This document shows, one piece after another, positions 18,349-26,253 of a stretch of DNA of 64,000 nt. Where the stretch lies: contig CBDDTF010000001.1 in assembly GCA_965233705.1 (NCBI GenBank), positions 930,001-994,000 of the forward strand, read 5' to 3'. The notes below the pieces were generated by a model. The model worked only from the letters and a program-made list of their open reading frames with translations. It searched no databases and was not told where the DNA came from. Every line of letters starts with the position of its first letter. Within the stretch, counting starts at the first letter, position 1. A program made the translations under genes and the position numbers. This DNA comes from Algihabitans sp965233705 (lineage in GTDB: Bacteria > Pseudomonadota > Alphaproteobacteria > Kiloniellales > DSM-21159).

Positions 18349-20034
18349 TCAGGCCTTGACCTCGATCGAGCGGTTGGGCGCCAGCTTGACCGTGCCCTGC
18401 TTCTCGATCCACTGGCTGACCAGGTCGTAGACCGGCGGCCCCTCGGTGCCCTCGTTCACGCTGGCCCAGCCGGTGACCACGTAGTTGCGCTGGGGGTCGA
18501 TCGGGCTGCCGTCCTTCAGGAAGGTCATGTTGGAGATGCGCTGGCCGATCGGCTTGTGGACGTCGATCGTGTAGCCCATGCCGCCGACGCGCACCATGTC
18601 GCCGCCCTGCTGGTAGTAGGGGTCGGCGTTGAACAGGTTGTCGGCCACGTCCTCCAGAATCACCTTCAGGGTCTCGCCGCTCATCTCCTGGCGGTAGGCC
18701 GCCGGGTAGGTGATCGAGGTCATGGAGTAGACGTCGTCGACGGTGATTTCCTGCCCGGGCAGCAGGCTCGCGCCCCAGCGGAAGCCGGGCGAGAGCGAGA
18801 TCTCGGCGTCGCGCTCCTCCATCAGCGCCTGGCAGATCAGGTCGTCGAAGGTGCCGTTGAAGTTGCCGCGGCGGTAGAGAAGCTGGTCGGTGGTGCCCAG
18901 CACCCGGTCGACCTCGCCGGCGAAGGGCGCGCGGATCTGCTCGACCAGGGCGGTCATCTCCGGGTCGGGCCGGATGGCGTCGGCCAGCACCGGGATCAGG
19001 CGGTAGCGGAAGTCGACCACCCGCCCGCCCTCGACCTGCAGGTCGAGGCGCGAGAGGAACTTGCCGTGACTGCCGGAGGCGACGATCAGCGTGTCGCCGA
19101 CCCGCTCCACCTCGGGCAGGGCGTCGTGGGTGTGACCGGAGAGGATCACGTCGATGCCGGGCACGCGGCCGGCCAGCTTGCGGTCGACGTCGAAGCCGTT
19201 GTGGCTGAGCAGCACCACCACCTCGGCGCCCTCGGCGCGGGCGGTGCTGACGTGCTGGGCCACGTCCTCCTCGCGGATGCCGAAGGACCAGTCGGGGATC
19301 ATGTAGCGCGGGTTGGCGACCGGCGTGTAGGGGAAGGCCTGGCCGACCACCGCGATCTTGACGCCGCCGCGCTCGAAGAAGGCGGTGTTCTCGAACACCG
19401 GCTCGTCCCAGTCGGTGTCGCGCACGTTGCCGCAGAGGAAGGGGAAGCCCAGCTCGGGGATCAGCTCCTCCACCCGCTGCTGGCCGTAGGTGAACTCCCA
19501 GTGCGCCGTCATGGCTTCGCAGCCGAGCTGCTGGAAGACCTTGACCATGTCGGCGCCCTGGGTCTGCAGCGAGGTGTAGGAGCCCTGCCAGGTGTCGCCG
19601 CCGTCGAGGAACAGGGTGTTGTCCGGCCGCTCGGCGCGGATCGCCTTGATCAGCGTGGCCAGGCGGTCGACGCCGCCGACCTTGCCGTAGTCGCGGGCCA
19701 GCGCCACGAAGTCCTGGTCGGTCAGGGTGTAGGCGCCGAGGCTGCCGGGCTTCAGGCCGTAGTGGGCCAGGAAGTCCTTACCGGTCAGGTGCGGCGGCAG
19801 GCCGGTCACCTCGCCAACGCCCAGGTTGATCGAGGGCTCGCGGAAGTAGATCGGCATGAGCTGCGCGTGCATGTCGGTGACGTGCAGCAGGGTGACCTGG
19901 CCGAGCGGTTCGAAGCCCAGCAGCTCCTCCTGGGTGATGCGCTGCTGCGCGGCGAGACGGCCGAGCCGCCCCTGGGGTCCGGTCAGGATCGCGGTGGCCG
20001 CCGCCACCGTCAGGAAATCGCGCCGTGAGAACAT
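18349..20034 (-). CDS. soxB: Thiosulfohydrolase SoxB
   Basis: A 561-residue exported hydrolase of the 5'-nucleotidase/metallophosphatase family. The N-terminus MFSRRDFLTVAAATAI is a Tat signal. Dinuclear manganese ligand motifs are seen in order: VTDMHAQ, LDGGDTWQGS, LLSHNGFD and LSGHTHD. SoxB hydrolyses the terminal sulfone from SoxY-bound cysteine S-thiosulfonate, releasing sulfate. Cys-rich features are absent, as expected. The ATG at 20034 has AGGA about 6 nt upstream. soxV follows 25 bp downstream; soxA ends 285 bp upstream, a long gap for this operon filled by two 15-bp tandem arrays. Confidence 0.96.
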   Translation of the reverse strand: MFSRRDFLTVAAATAILTGPQGRLGRLAAQQRITQEELLGFEPLGQVTLLHVTDMHAQLMPIYFREPSINLGVGEVTGLPPHLTGKDFLAHYGLKPGSLGAYTLTDQDFVALARDYGKVGGVDRLATLIKAIRAERPDNTLFLDGGDTWQGSYTSLQTQGADMVKVFQQLGCEAMTAHWEFTYGQQRVEELIPELGFPFLCGNVRDTDWDEPVFENTAFFERGGVKIAVVGQAFPYTPVANPRYMIPDWSFGIREEDVAQHVSTARAEGAEVVVLLSHNGFDVDRKLAGRVPGIDVILSGHTHDALPEVERVGDTLIVASGSHGKFLSRLDLQVEGGRVVDFRYRLIPVLADAIRPDPEMTALVEQIRAPFAGEVDRVLGTTDQLLYRRGNFNGTFDDLICQALMEERDAEISLSPGFRWGASLLPGQEITVDDVYSMTSITYPAAYRQEMSGETLKVILEDVADNLFNADPYYQQGGDMVRVGGMGYTIDVHKPIGQRISNMTFLKDGSPIDPQRNYVVTGWASVNEGTEGPPVYDLVSQWIEKQGTVKLAPNRSIEVKA

Positions 20035-20051
20035 TTGGGTCCTATCCGCTG

Positions 20052-20096
20052 CCTGTCGTTGCCGCCTGAATCGTTGCCGCCCGGATCTTTGCCGCC
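20052..20096 (+). repeat. 15-bp tandem array between soxA and soxB (first)
   Basis: Three 15-bp units ending GCCGCC (CCTGTCGTTGCCGCC, TGAATCGTTGCCGCC, CGGATCTTTGCCGCC), followed by a degenerate 18-bp unit. It starts 18 bp upstream of the soxB start codon, so it lies in the soxB leader. Confidence 0.75.
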
Positions 20097-20234
20097 TGCT
20101 GACTCGGGGCCGCCTGAACCATCGCCCGACGGGGCCGACGGGGCCGACCGTGCCGGGCGCAGCCTGTCCGCCGCCCCGTTGCCGGACGGCCGCACCGCAC
20201 CCCGGCGCGCCCCGCTGCGCCCCCGCCAGTCCTC

Positions 20235-20279
20235 CCGCCCAGCGCCGCCCCGCCCAGCGCCGCCCCGCCGAGCGTCCGG
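20235..20279 (+). repeat. 15-bp tandem array between soxA and soxB (second)
   Basis: Two identical units CCGCCCAGCGCCGCC and a third diverged one (CCGCCGAGCGTCCGG). It lies about 40 bp beyond the soxA stop codon. Confidence 0.75.
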
Positions 20280-20319
20280 CGGTGCCGCGGCGCCCGCAGC
20301 GGGCGTCGCGGCCCGGGCG

Positions 20320-21180
20320 CTACTGACGCACCGCCGGGGTCTCCACCGGCAGGCCCTGGCCGCGCCAGGCCAGGTAGAGCTCGAGGTTGACGAACTCGTC
20401 GGAGCCCGCCGGATAGGGCGTCGAGCGCACCTGTCGGTTGCAGCCGCGGAAGCGGCGGTGCAGCGACCCGAGTTTCTGCCACTTCAGGCGGTAGGTCGGA
20501 AAGCCGTTGCTCTGCCCCTGGCTGAGCAGGTCCGCCCGGATGTACATGCCGTAGTTGTTCTCGTGGCAGGACGCGCAGGCGAGGTCGAGCTGGCCGCGCC
20601 GCTGGTAGTAGAAGTCCTTGCCCTTCTCGAAGAAGGGCGCGGCCGGGCCCTCGATCGAGACGTTGACCGGCATGCCCTTGGACTGGTGCCGCACGAAGGT
20701 GGTCATGCCCAGCAGCTCGTCCGACTCCCACTTCCAGGGTTCGGCCTGCATGTTCTCGCTGCGGCAGAGATTGATCCGCTGTTCGAGGTTGATCAGCTTG
20801 CCGGAGGGCTCGTGATACTTCGGGTAGCTGGCGCCGACGCCCTTCATGCTCTCCTCGGCGTCGCCGTGGCAGTCGGCGCAGGCTTTGCCGGCCTCGCCCT
20901 CGGCGGTCGACCAGAGGTCGGCGCCCTGCTCCAGCCAGATGAAGGCCGGGTTCATGAAGTCGTCGTCCTGCAGCTCGCGGGTCTCCGCGGTGCGGAAGTA
21001 GTAGCCGCTGATCAGCTCGGCCAGCGGGCTGCCCTCGGGGGCCGGCACCGTCTCGTACTCGCCGTCCCGGTAGGGAATGCCGCTGTCCTGGGCGGCCGCG
21101 CCGCCGACGGTCGCCAGGACCGTCGCGCCGCCGGCGAGGCCGCCGAGCACCAGAGCGACTGCGAAGGATCTGAAGGTCAC
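20320..21180 (-). CDS. soxA: Dihaem cytochrome SoxA
   Basis: A 286-residue secreted dihaem cytochrome c from a GTG at 21180 with GGGGGAG about 7 nt upstream; the longer open frame to 21288 is Arg-rich and unlike a signal peptide. The signal peptide ends near GGAAA-QDS. Haem motifs are CADCH (101-105) and CASCH (202-206), and Cys247 in RFRGCNRQVRS is the cysteine that, as a persulfide, ligates the active-site haem of SoxAX. Together with SoxX it joins thiosulfate to the SoxY cysteine with two-electron oxidation. The order soxX-Y-Z-A-B is the standard one. Confidence 0.95.
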   Translation of the reverse strand: MTFRSFAVALVLGGLAGGATVLATVGGAAAQDSGIPYRDGEYETVPAPEGSPLAELISGYYFRTAETRELQDDDFMNPAFIWLEQGADLWSTAEGEAGKACADCHGDAEESMKGVGASYPKYHEPSGKLINLEQRINLCRSENMQAEPWKWESDELLGMTTFVRHQSKGMPVNVSIEGPAAPFFEKGKDFYYQRRGQLDLACASCHENNYGMYIRADLLSQGQSNGFPTYRLKWQKLGSLHRRFRGCNRQVRSTPYPAGSDEFVNLELYLAWRGQGLPVETPAVRQ

Positions 21181-21417
21181 GCGCGTCTCCCCCTGCTTGT
21201 GCTTTCTGCTTGTTCTTTCGTTGCGGCGCCTTGCTTGCGGTGCGACGCCTGCTCGCGGTCGTGCGTCCGTGTGCCGTGGCCGGGGCATTGGTTGCCGCGG
21301 GCCGTCACGGCCCGGCCCGCGCCTCCCCTGTCTGGCCCGCCGGCCCGACGCGCCTGTCCACGCCGCCCGGCCGGCCCGGCCGGCCCGGCGGTGCCGGCGC
21401 GGGCCCCGGGCGAGGTC

Positions 21418-21753
21418 TCAGGCCACCTCCAGCTTCTGGCTGTGGGTGTAGACGTCGCCGTTGTCGTCGTGCCAGAGGAACTCCAGCTCCCCGCTCTCCC
21501 CGGCGGTGACGTAGAAGGAGAGGTAGGGGTTGGCCGAGATCGCCGGGTGCATGTCGACGGAGAAGACCACCTCGCCGTTGTACTTGCACTCGAACTTGTT
21601 GATGATCTGGCGCGGGATCAGCTCGCCGGTCTTGCGGTCCTTGCGCTGGCCCGATTCCATGTCGTGGGAGATCAGCGTCTTGATCTCCATGATGTCCCCG
21701 GCGCTGGCCGACTTCGGCGCCTTCACGCGGGGCTTGTGCGACTTCGCTGCCAT
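21418..21753 (-). CDS. soxZ: Sulfur-carrier subunit SoxZ
   Basis: A 111-residue protein with no signal peptide, matching SoxZ over its length: KAPKSASAGDIMEIKTLISHDMESGQRKD, then TGELIPRQIINKFECKYNGEVVFSVDMHPAISANPYLSFYV and a C-terminal beta-sandwich region. It pairs with SoxY and is exported with it by the Tat route on the SoxY signal. The start ATG at 21753 lies 24 bp after the soxY stop, consistent with cotranscription and stoichiometric synthesis. A 237-bp gap full of CCGGCCCGG repeats separates it from soxA. Confidence 0.95.
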   Translation of the reverse strand: MAAKSHKPRVKAPKSASAGDIMEIKTLISHDMESGQRKDRKTGELIPRQIINKFECKYNGEVVFSVDMHPAISANPYLSFYVTAGESGELEFLWHDDNGDVYTHSQKLEVA

Positions 21754-21777
21754 GTCCTGGGTCTCCTCGTTCCTGCC

Positions 21778-22260
21778 TCAGCCGCCGCAGCCGCCGATGG
21801 TCACCTTCACCTCGGCCTCGGTCCGGTAGACCTTGCCGTCCGACATCTCGGCCACGGCGACGATGTTCTGCGTCTGCGCCAGGCGCATGCGCGTCGAGGC
21901 CTCGGCCAGGCCGGAGCGCGGCGTGAAGTGGAAGCTGACCACGTCGGGATTGGGGTTGCCGTCGGCGAAGACGTGGACCGACTTGACGTGATTGTCCGCC
22001 GTCATCGGACTGTCGATCGACACGCCCAGCGGCACGGTGTTGCCGTTCTCCGCGATCTGCGGCAGGTCGAGCCGGATCACCTCGGCCCCGTCGGCCACGC
22101 TGGTGTCGCCGATCAGCTTCTCGATCGCCGCGTCGACCATGGCCCGGTCGGCCCGGGCCGGTCCGGCCGCGCCCACGGCCGCCGCGGCCGCGCTGCCGGC
22201 TGCGACGGTGATGAGGAAATGGCGTCGGGTGAAGCCCGCCGCCGCCATCGACTTGTTCAT
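21778..22260 (-). CDS. soxY: Sulfur-carrier protein SoxY
   Basis: A 160-residue protein from the ATG at 22260 (AAGAGGAG about 8 nt upstream). The N-terminus has a Tat signal, GFTRRHFLITVAAGSAAAAAVG. The C-terminus is GGCGG, the flexible arm whose Cys158 carries the sulfur substrate through the Sox cycle. SoxY is covalently loaded by SoxXA, hydrolysed by SoxB and oxidised by SoxCD. soxZ follows after 24 bp. The 113-bp gap to soxX contains a perfect 7-bp hairpin (CGCGCCG/CGGCGCG) that might tune the ratio of the two mRNAs. Confidence 0.95.
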   Translation of the reverse strand: MNKSMAAAGFTRRHFLITVAAGSAAAAAVGAAGPARADRAMVDAAIEKLIGDTSVADGAEVIRLDLPQIAENGNTVPLGVSIDSPMTADNHVKSVHVFADGNPNPDVVSFHFTPRSGLAEASTRMRLAQTQNIVAVAEMSDGKVYRTEAEVKVTIGGCGG

Positions 22261-22373
22261 GCGTTGCAACTCCTCTTGCGTCTCGCTCCCGCGATTCCCG
22301 TCTGCGCCCCTCCGGCCTTCGGCCGTCCGCCCGGGCGGGGGAACCGCGCCGTTCCGGCGCGAAGCCTTCCGCC

Positions 22374-22832
22374 TCACTCCTTCAGCGTCTTCAGGTAGGC
22401 GACCACGTCCTCCACCTGCTGGGCGGTCAGGATCGGCTTGCCCTCGAACTGCTCGGCCACCCGGTGCTTGCCCCTGACCTCGTAGAAGGCCGGCATCATG
22501 CTCTGCGGGTTGAGGGCATGGGCATTGACCACCTGCAGCCGAAGCTGCCCCTCGTCGAGGCGGTCGCCGACACCAGTCAGGGCCGGACCGGTCTCGCCGT
22601 GGAAGGGCTGCTCCGGGATCGGCATGGCGTGGCAGGACAGGCAGTTGCCGAGCTGGCGGTTGATCGCCACCGCGCGGCCGCGCTCCGGGTCGCCAGGCTC
22701 ATCGGTCAAAGGCTCGGGAATGCTGTAGTCGACCACCTCGTAGTCGACCAGCTCCTCCGCCTCGGGCGCCGTCGCCGTGCCGGTGGCGACGACCGCGACC
22801 GCCGCGGCGGCCGTCAGCAGCTTCCAGGTCAA
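22374..22832 (-). CDS. soxX: Monohaem cytochrome SoxX
   Basis: A 152-residue secreted cytochrome c with haem motif CLSCH (64-68) and a likely axial Met in SMMPAF (112-113), in the typical SoxX frame ERGRAVAINRQLGNCLSCHAMPI. There is no ATG near the correct place: the only start with a good site is a TTG at 22832, preceded by GGGGAGGA with 7-nt spacing, which gives a normal signal peptide (TWKLLTAAAAVAVVATGTATA). A TTG start would lower translation of the first gene of the operon. The leader is about 150 nt and contains a 12-bp palindrome. Confidence 0.92.
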   Translation of the reverse strand: MTWKLLTAAAAVAVVATGTATAPEAEELVDYEVVDYSIPEPLTDEPGDPERGRAVAINRQLGNCLSCHAMPIPEQPFHGETGPALTGVGDRLDEGQLRLQVVNAHALNPQSMMPAFYEVRGKHRVAEQFEGKPILTAQQVEDVVAYLKTLKE

Positions 22833-22902
22833 AAGGCGTCCTCCCCATGACTGACGCGGTTCGTTCCGTCTTGTCACCCTCGGGCCGCGGGCACATGTGC
22901 AG

Positions 22903-22914
22903 TTTGCGCAAACC
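22903..22914. promoter_or_regulatory. 12-bp palindrome in the soxX leader
   Basis: GTTTGCGCAAAC is a perfect palindrome, flanked by two copies of CCCTCGGGCCG at 22878-22888 and 22914-22924 and by the palindrome ACATGT. It lies between the soxX TATAAT and the soxX start codon. It could be a regulator site or a leader hairpin; nothing more can be said. Confidence 0.4.
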
Positions 22915-22987
22915 CTCGGGCCGAACAACCTCAGCCTGGTGCATGGCAGGGTCGTTCGATGTTTTATTGCGTCAATCGTACCTCTTT

Positions 22988-23012
22988 GGAACATTATATC
23001 AAGTTCGAATGT
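22988..23012 (-). promoter_or_regulatory. soxX promoter with shared Sox operator block
   Basis: On the minus strand this reads CTTGATATAATGTTCC (23003-22988), identical over 16 bp to the soxC promoter block at 8512-8527, with TATAAT at 22998-22993. On the plus strand ACATT (22991-22995) and AATGT (23008-23012) form a dyad with a 12-bp spacer that covers the -10. Both copies also share GAAT-x-TG beside the block. The site lies between soxX and soxS, so one bound regulator could control both directions. SoxR is the likely ligand by context. Confidence 0.72.
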
Positions 23013-23013
23013 G

Positions 23014-23415
23014 ATGGAACGGATGCGCGGCATGCATTTTCCGGTGGTCCTGGCGGTCCTGCTCCTCGCGCTGGCCTGGCCGGCCGGCGCCCCCGCGGCG
23101 GCGCAGCACGCGCCGCTGGAGCTGGTCATGTTCGAGACCGCCACCTGCCCCTACTGCAAACAGTGGCACGCGGAGATCGGCGGCATCTATCCCAAGACCC
23201 CGGAAGGCCGGGCCGCGCCGCTGCGGCGGGTCGACCTGGACGCCCCGCCCCCCGCCGACCTGCGCGACCTGCAGCGCAGCGTGGTCTACACGCCGACCTT
23301 CGTGCTGCTGCGCGCGGGCGAGGAGGTCGGCCGCATCGCCGGCTATCCCGGCGAGCATTTCTTCTGGCCGCTGCTGGCCAACCTGCTGGTCAAGGCCGGC
23401 ATCGCGATGAATTGA
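23014..23415 (+). CDS. soxS: SoxS-type periplasmic thioredoxin
   Basis: A 133-residue protein from the ATG at 23014 (further ATGs at 23023 and 23032; no strong ribosome site decides). A signal peptide ends near APAAA at residue 30, and the thioredoxin-like active site is FETATCPYCKQWH with Cys45 and Cys48, followed by a cis-Pro segment VYTPTFVLL. SoxS of Paracoccus reductively reactivates SoxYZ. The gene is divergent from soxX, and the shared operator ends 1 bp before the first ATG, so its transcript either starts very near the ATG or the true start is one of the later ATGs. Confidence 0.85.
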   Translation: MERMRGMHFPVVLAVLLLALAWPAGAPAAAQHAPLELVMFETATCPYCKQWHAEIGGIYPKTPEGRAAPLRRVDLDAPPPADLRDLQRSVVYTPTFVLLRAGEEVGRIAGYPGEHFFWPLLANLLVKAGIAMN

Positions 23416-23450
23416 GCGGGAATCGACCGGGACCTGGCGGGTGGGGCATG

Positions 23451-23495
23451 GACTGGCCGGGCATTGATTGGCCGGGCATTGATTGGCCGGTGCCG
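23451..23495 (+). repeat. 15-bp tandem array after soxS
   Basis: Three units, GACTGGCCGGGCATT, GATTGGCCGGGCATT and GATTGGCCGGTGCCG. The core CCGGGCAT is also the core of the soxW array at 8323. Confidence 0.85.
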
Positions 23496-23569
23496 CGACC
23501 GGCCCGTGGAACGGCCGGGGGGCCGCAGGGGCCGGGATAAGAACAGCAACCACGAGAGGGAGGAGACCC

Positions 23570-24100
23570 ATGAGAATCAAACGTCTGGTGAGCCCCGAAC
23601 TTCTGGCCGCGGCGCTGCTGACCGCCCTGGCCGTCGGCACGCTGGCCGGCGACAAGGCACGCGCCCAGGAGGAGGCGCTGGTCGCCTTCGACGTGCTCAC
23701 GCCGGAGCTGGCGAACGAGGTGGCGGTCAACGCGATGCTGGCCTGCCGCGAGCAGGGCTTCCAGGTCGGCGTCGCCGTGGTCGACCGCTTCGGGGTGCCG
23801 CAGGCCTTCGTGCGCGACCGCTTCGCCGGGCCGCACACGCCGGACACCTCGACTCGCAAGGCCTGGACGACGGTCAGCTTCCGCGAGGACACGGTGGCCC
23901 TGGTCGAGGCCACGGCCGAGGGGCCGCAGACCGGCGCGCGCGACATCACCAATGCATTGATGCTGGGCGGCGGCGTGCAGATCCTGGTGCAGGGCCGGCT
24001 GGTCGGCGCGGTCGGCGTCTCCGGCGCGCCCAGCGGCGAGGACGACCATGTCTGCGGCGAGGCCGGCATCGCCGCGATCGAGGACCGCCTGCCCTTCTGA
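23570..24100 (+). CDS. Exported GlcG/HbpS-like (DUF336) protein
   Basis: A 176-residue protein from the ATG at 23570 (GGGAGGAG 6 nt upstream). It has a signal peptide ending KARA near residue 32 and a GlcG/HbpS-type domain: LTPELANEVAVNAMLACREQGFQVGVAVVDRFGVPQAFVRD, TRKAWTTVSF, NALMLGGGVQILVQGRLVGAVGVSGAPSGEDDHVCGEAG. Family members include the haem-binding HbpS and glycolate-utilisation GlcG; many are of unknown role. It follows soxS on the same strand, after a 15-bp array, and so probably belongs to the SoxR-controlled region. A haem or redox-sensing role in the periplasm is a guess. Confidence 0.8.
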   Translation: MRIKRLVSPELLAAALLTALAVGTLAGDKARAQEEALVAFDVLTPELANEVAVNAMLACREQGFQVGVAVVDRFGVPQAFVRDRFAGPHTPDTSTRKAWTTVSFREDTVALVEATAEGPQTGARDITNALMLGGGVQILVQGRLVGAVGVSGAPSGEDDHVCGEAGIAAIEDRLPF

Positions 24101-24127
24101 CGCAGAGGCCGCGCCGAGCCTCGCGAT

Positions 24128-24178
24128 CGAGAGCGATGTGCGACCGAGCGTGATCTGCGACTGGCGGGCGCGACTCAC
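24128..24178 (+). repeat. Degenerate copy of the dispersed palindromic element (copy g)
   Basis: GAGAGCGATGTGCGACCG at the left and GCGCGACTCACT at the right resemble the ends of the copies at 30078 and 35998, but the interior is diverged. Confidence 0.4.
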
Positions 24179-24238
24179 TCCCGGGGAGAAACCGTCACGC
24201 CGGCCGGTACATGTCCCGGCGTGGCGGCCACCCCGGCG

Positions 24239-25321
24239 TCAGGCCGGCCCCTTGGGGTGGGTGCCGTCGCGGCTGGCGTCGCTCGCCTGGCCGGCATAGA
24301 GCTGATCCAGGGCGGTATCGTCGAAGCGGAAGTCGTAGGCGCAGAACTCGCAGGTCATCACCACCTCGCCATCGACCTTGTAGTCCTCGACCGACTCCCG
24401 CCCGAGCGAGCGCAGGATGTCCTCCACCTTGCTGCGCGAACAGCGGCAGCCGACGGAGATCGGTCGCGGCGCGAAGACCCGCACGCCGTCCTCGTGGAAC
24501 AGGCGGTAGAGCAGTTGGTTCGGCGCGAGATCCGGGTCGAGCAGCTCCGCGCGGGTGCAGCTCGCGGTCAGGATCAGGGCGCGGTTCCAGTCCTCGCCGG
24601 AAATCTCCGCGGGATCGCTCTCCGCCCCCGGGTCGCCATCGCCCGGCGTGACCTCGCCGGCCGCCGCGACATCGCTGGCCGCCGTGCCACCGCTTTCCGG
24701 CACGCGCTCGATCAGCAGGGCGCTGGCCCGCCAGCCCCGCCCGCCCAGATCCGACTCGGGCGGCGCCGCGGCCAGCAGGATGCCGGCGTTGATCTGCTGC
24801 GACTGCCGAAAGTAGTGCAGCAGGCAGTCGGCCAGGCTCGGGCCCGACAGCTCGACCAGGCCCTGGTAGCGCTGAGTGTGCGGGCCCTGGTCGACGGTGA
24901 AGGCCATGTGCCCCTTGCCCAGCCAGCGCCGCACGTCGAGCGGTTCCTCGGCATCGGCGACCGCGCCCAGCTCGTCCTCCAGCGCCGCCACGCCCTCGGG
25001 GTCGAAGCCGGCGTAGCCGCGCAGCTCGCCGGCGCTGGTCATGTCGGCCACCATGGTGCGCACCGGCCCCTCGCCCTTGATCTGCAGGGTGAAGACGCCG
25101 TCGTACTTCAGCGTCGAGGCGAGCGCGCCCGCCAGGGCCAGCAGCTCGGCCAGCAGGCGGGCGACCGGACGCGGATAGTCCGGACGGGTCAGAATGGTGT
25201 CGACCGGCGCGCCCAGGCGCAGCAGGCGCCCGCGCACCCCGGACTTCTCGATGACGAAGGGCTGTACCAGGTCGTCGGCCAAGGGGGTCCCGTCGGTCGC
25301 CGGTCCGGCGTAATCGGACAT
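24239..25321 (-). CDS. hslO: Redox-regulated chaperone Hsp33
   Basis: A 360-residue protein. The N-terminal domain has LVQPFVIEKSGVRGRLLRLG and GYAGFDPEG, and the C-terminal redox switch carries four zinc cysteines as CRC and CEFC (VGCRCSRSKVEDIL and VMTCEFCAYDF). Hsp33 is activated by oxidation and heat-induced unfolding and prevents aggregation. The start ATG at 25321 overlaps the argF stop as TGATG, so it is translationally coupled. An acidic, low-complexity insert (AAAGEVTPGDGDPGAESDP) sits in the linker. The argD-argF-hslO order is common in alphaproteobacteria. Confidence 0.93.
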   Translation of the reverse strand: MSDYAGPATDGTPLADDLVQPFVIEKSGVRGRLLRLGAPVDTILTRPDYPRPVARLLAELLALAGALASTLKYDGVFTLQIKGEGPVRTMVADMTSAGELRGYAGFDPEGVAALEDELGAVADAEEPLDVRRWLGKGHMAFTVDQGPHTQRYQGLVELSGPSLADCLLHYFRQSQQINAGILLAAAPPESDLGGRGWRASALLIERVPESGGTAASDVAAAGEVTPGDGDPGAESDPAEISGEDWNRALILTASCTRAELLDPDLAPNQLLYRLFHEDGVRVFAPRPISVGCRCSRSKVEDILRSLGRESVEDYKVDGEVVMTCEFCAYDFRFDDTALDQLYAGQASDASRDGTHPKGPA

Positions 25322-26253
25322 CAAGACTCCAAGCACCAGAGCAGAATACCCTTCTGGGCGTGCAGGCGGTTCTCCGCCTCGTCCCAGATCACCGAGCGGG
25401 GACCGTCGATCACCCCGTCGGTGACTTCCTCGCCGCGGTGCGCCGGCAGGCAATGCATGAAGATAGCCTCGGGCTTCGCCTTGTCCATGAGTCGCTCGTC
25501 GACGCGGTAGGGCTTGAGCAGGTTGTGCCGGCGGATGGAATCGCCGACGTCGTCGCCCATCGACACCCAGGTGTCGGTGACCACGCAGTCGGCCCCCGCC
25601 ACCGCCTGCGCGACGTCGGTGGTGGCCACCACCTTGCCGCCGGGCTGTTCCGCAGCCCAGGCGAGCACGTCGTCCGGCGGCATCAGCGCCTCGGGCGTGG
25701 CCAGGCGCAGCTCGAAGTCGAAACGGGCCGCCGCCTGCACCCAGGAGGTCGCCATGTTGTTGCCGTCGCCCGACCAGGCCACGACCTTGCCCGCGATCGG
25801 CCCGCGATGCTCCTCGAAGGTCATCACGTCGGCCATCAGCTGGCAGGGGTGGGTACGGTCGGTCAGGCCGTTGATCACCGGCACGCTGGCGTACTCCGCC
25901 AGCTCCAGCAGCTTCTCCTCCCTGGTCGTGCGGATCATGATCGCATCGACGTAGCGCGACAGCACGCGGGCGGTGTCGGCGATGGTCTCGCCGCGTCCGA
26001 GCTGGGTGCCGCTCGGCTCCAGCACGATCGGCTCGGCGCCGAGCTGACGGCTGCCCACCTCGAAGGACACGCGGGTGCGCGTCGAGGGCTTCTCGAAGAT
26101 CATCGCCAGGCTCTTGCCGGCCAGCGGCTTGTCGCTCGCGGCCTCGCCGGCCTTGATGGCGCGGCCGAGGTCGAGGATCTCGCGCAGGGTGGCGCTGTCG
26201 AAGCGGTCGAGGTCGAGGAAGTGGCGGGGCGGCACCTGGGTCATCCCGCTCAT
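25321..26253 (-). CDS. argF: Ornithine carbamoyltransferase
   Basis: A 310-residue enzyme that makes citrulline from ornithine and carbamoyl phosphate. Signature residues are present: the carbamoyl-phosphate motif STRTR at 57-61, HPCQ for catalysis and HCLPAHRG near the C-terminus. The start used is the ATG at 26253, which overlaps the argD stop (ATGA); a second ATG at 26244 is possible. The long open frame upstream is only the antisense-like shadow of argD. It is the middle gene of argD-argF-hslO. Confidence 0.95.
   Translation of the reverse strand: MSGMTQVPPRHFLDLDRFDSATLREILDLGRAIKAGEAASDKPLAGKSLAMIFEKPSTRTRVSFEVGSRQLGAEPIVLEPSGTQLGRGETIADTARVLSRYVDAIMIRTTREEKLLELAEYASVPVINGLTDRTHPCQLMADVMTFEEHRGPIAGKVVAWSGDGNNMATSWVQAAARFDFELRLATPEALMPPDDVLAWAAEQPGGKVVATTDVAQAVAGADCVVTDTWVSMGDDVGDSIRRHNLLKPYRVDERLMDKAKPEAIFMHCLPAHRGEEVTDGVIDGPRSVIWDEAENRLHAQKGILLWCLES

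Noticed and set aside
21181..21417. CCGGCCCGG-rich stretch between soxA and soxZ as a separate element
   Set aside because: Only short imperfect GC repeats are seen; no period or ends can be defined.
22340..22365. Hairpin CGCGCCG/CGGCGCG between soxX and soxY as a terminator
   Set aside because: There is no T-run after it and the genes downstream belong to one pathway; it may only influence mRNA stability.
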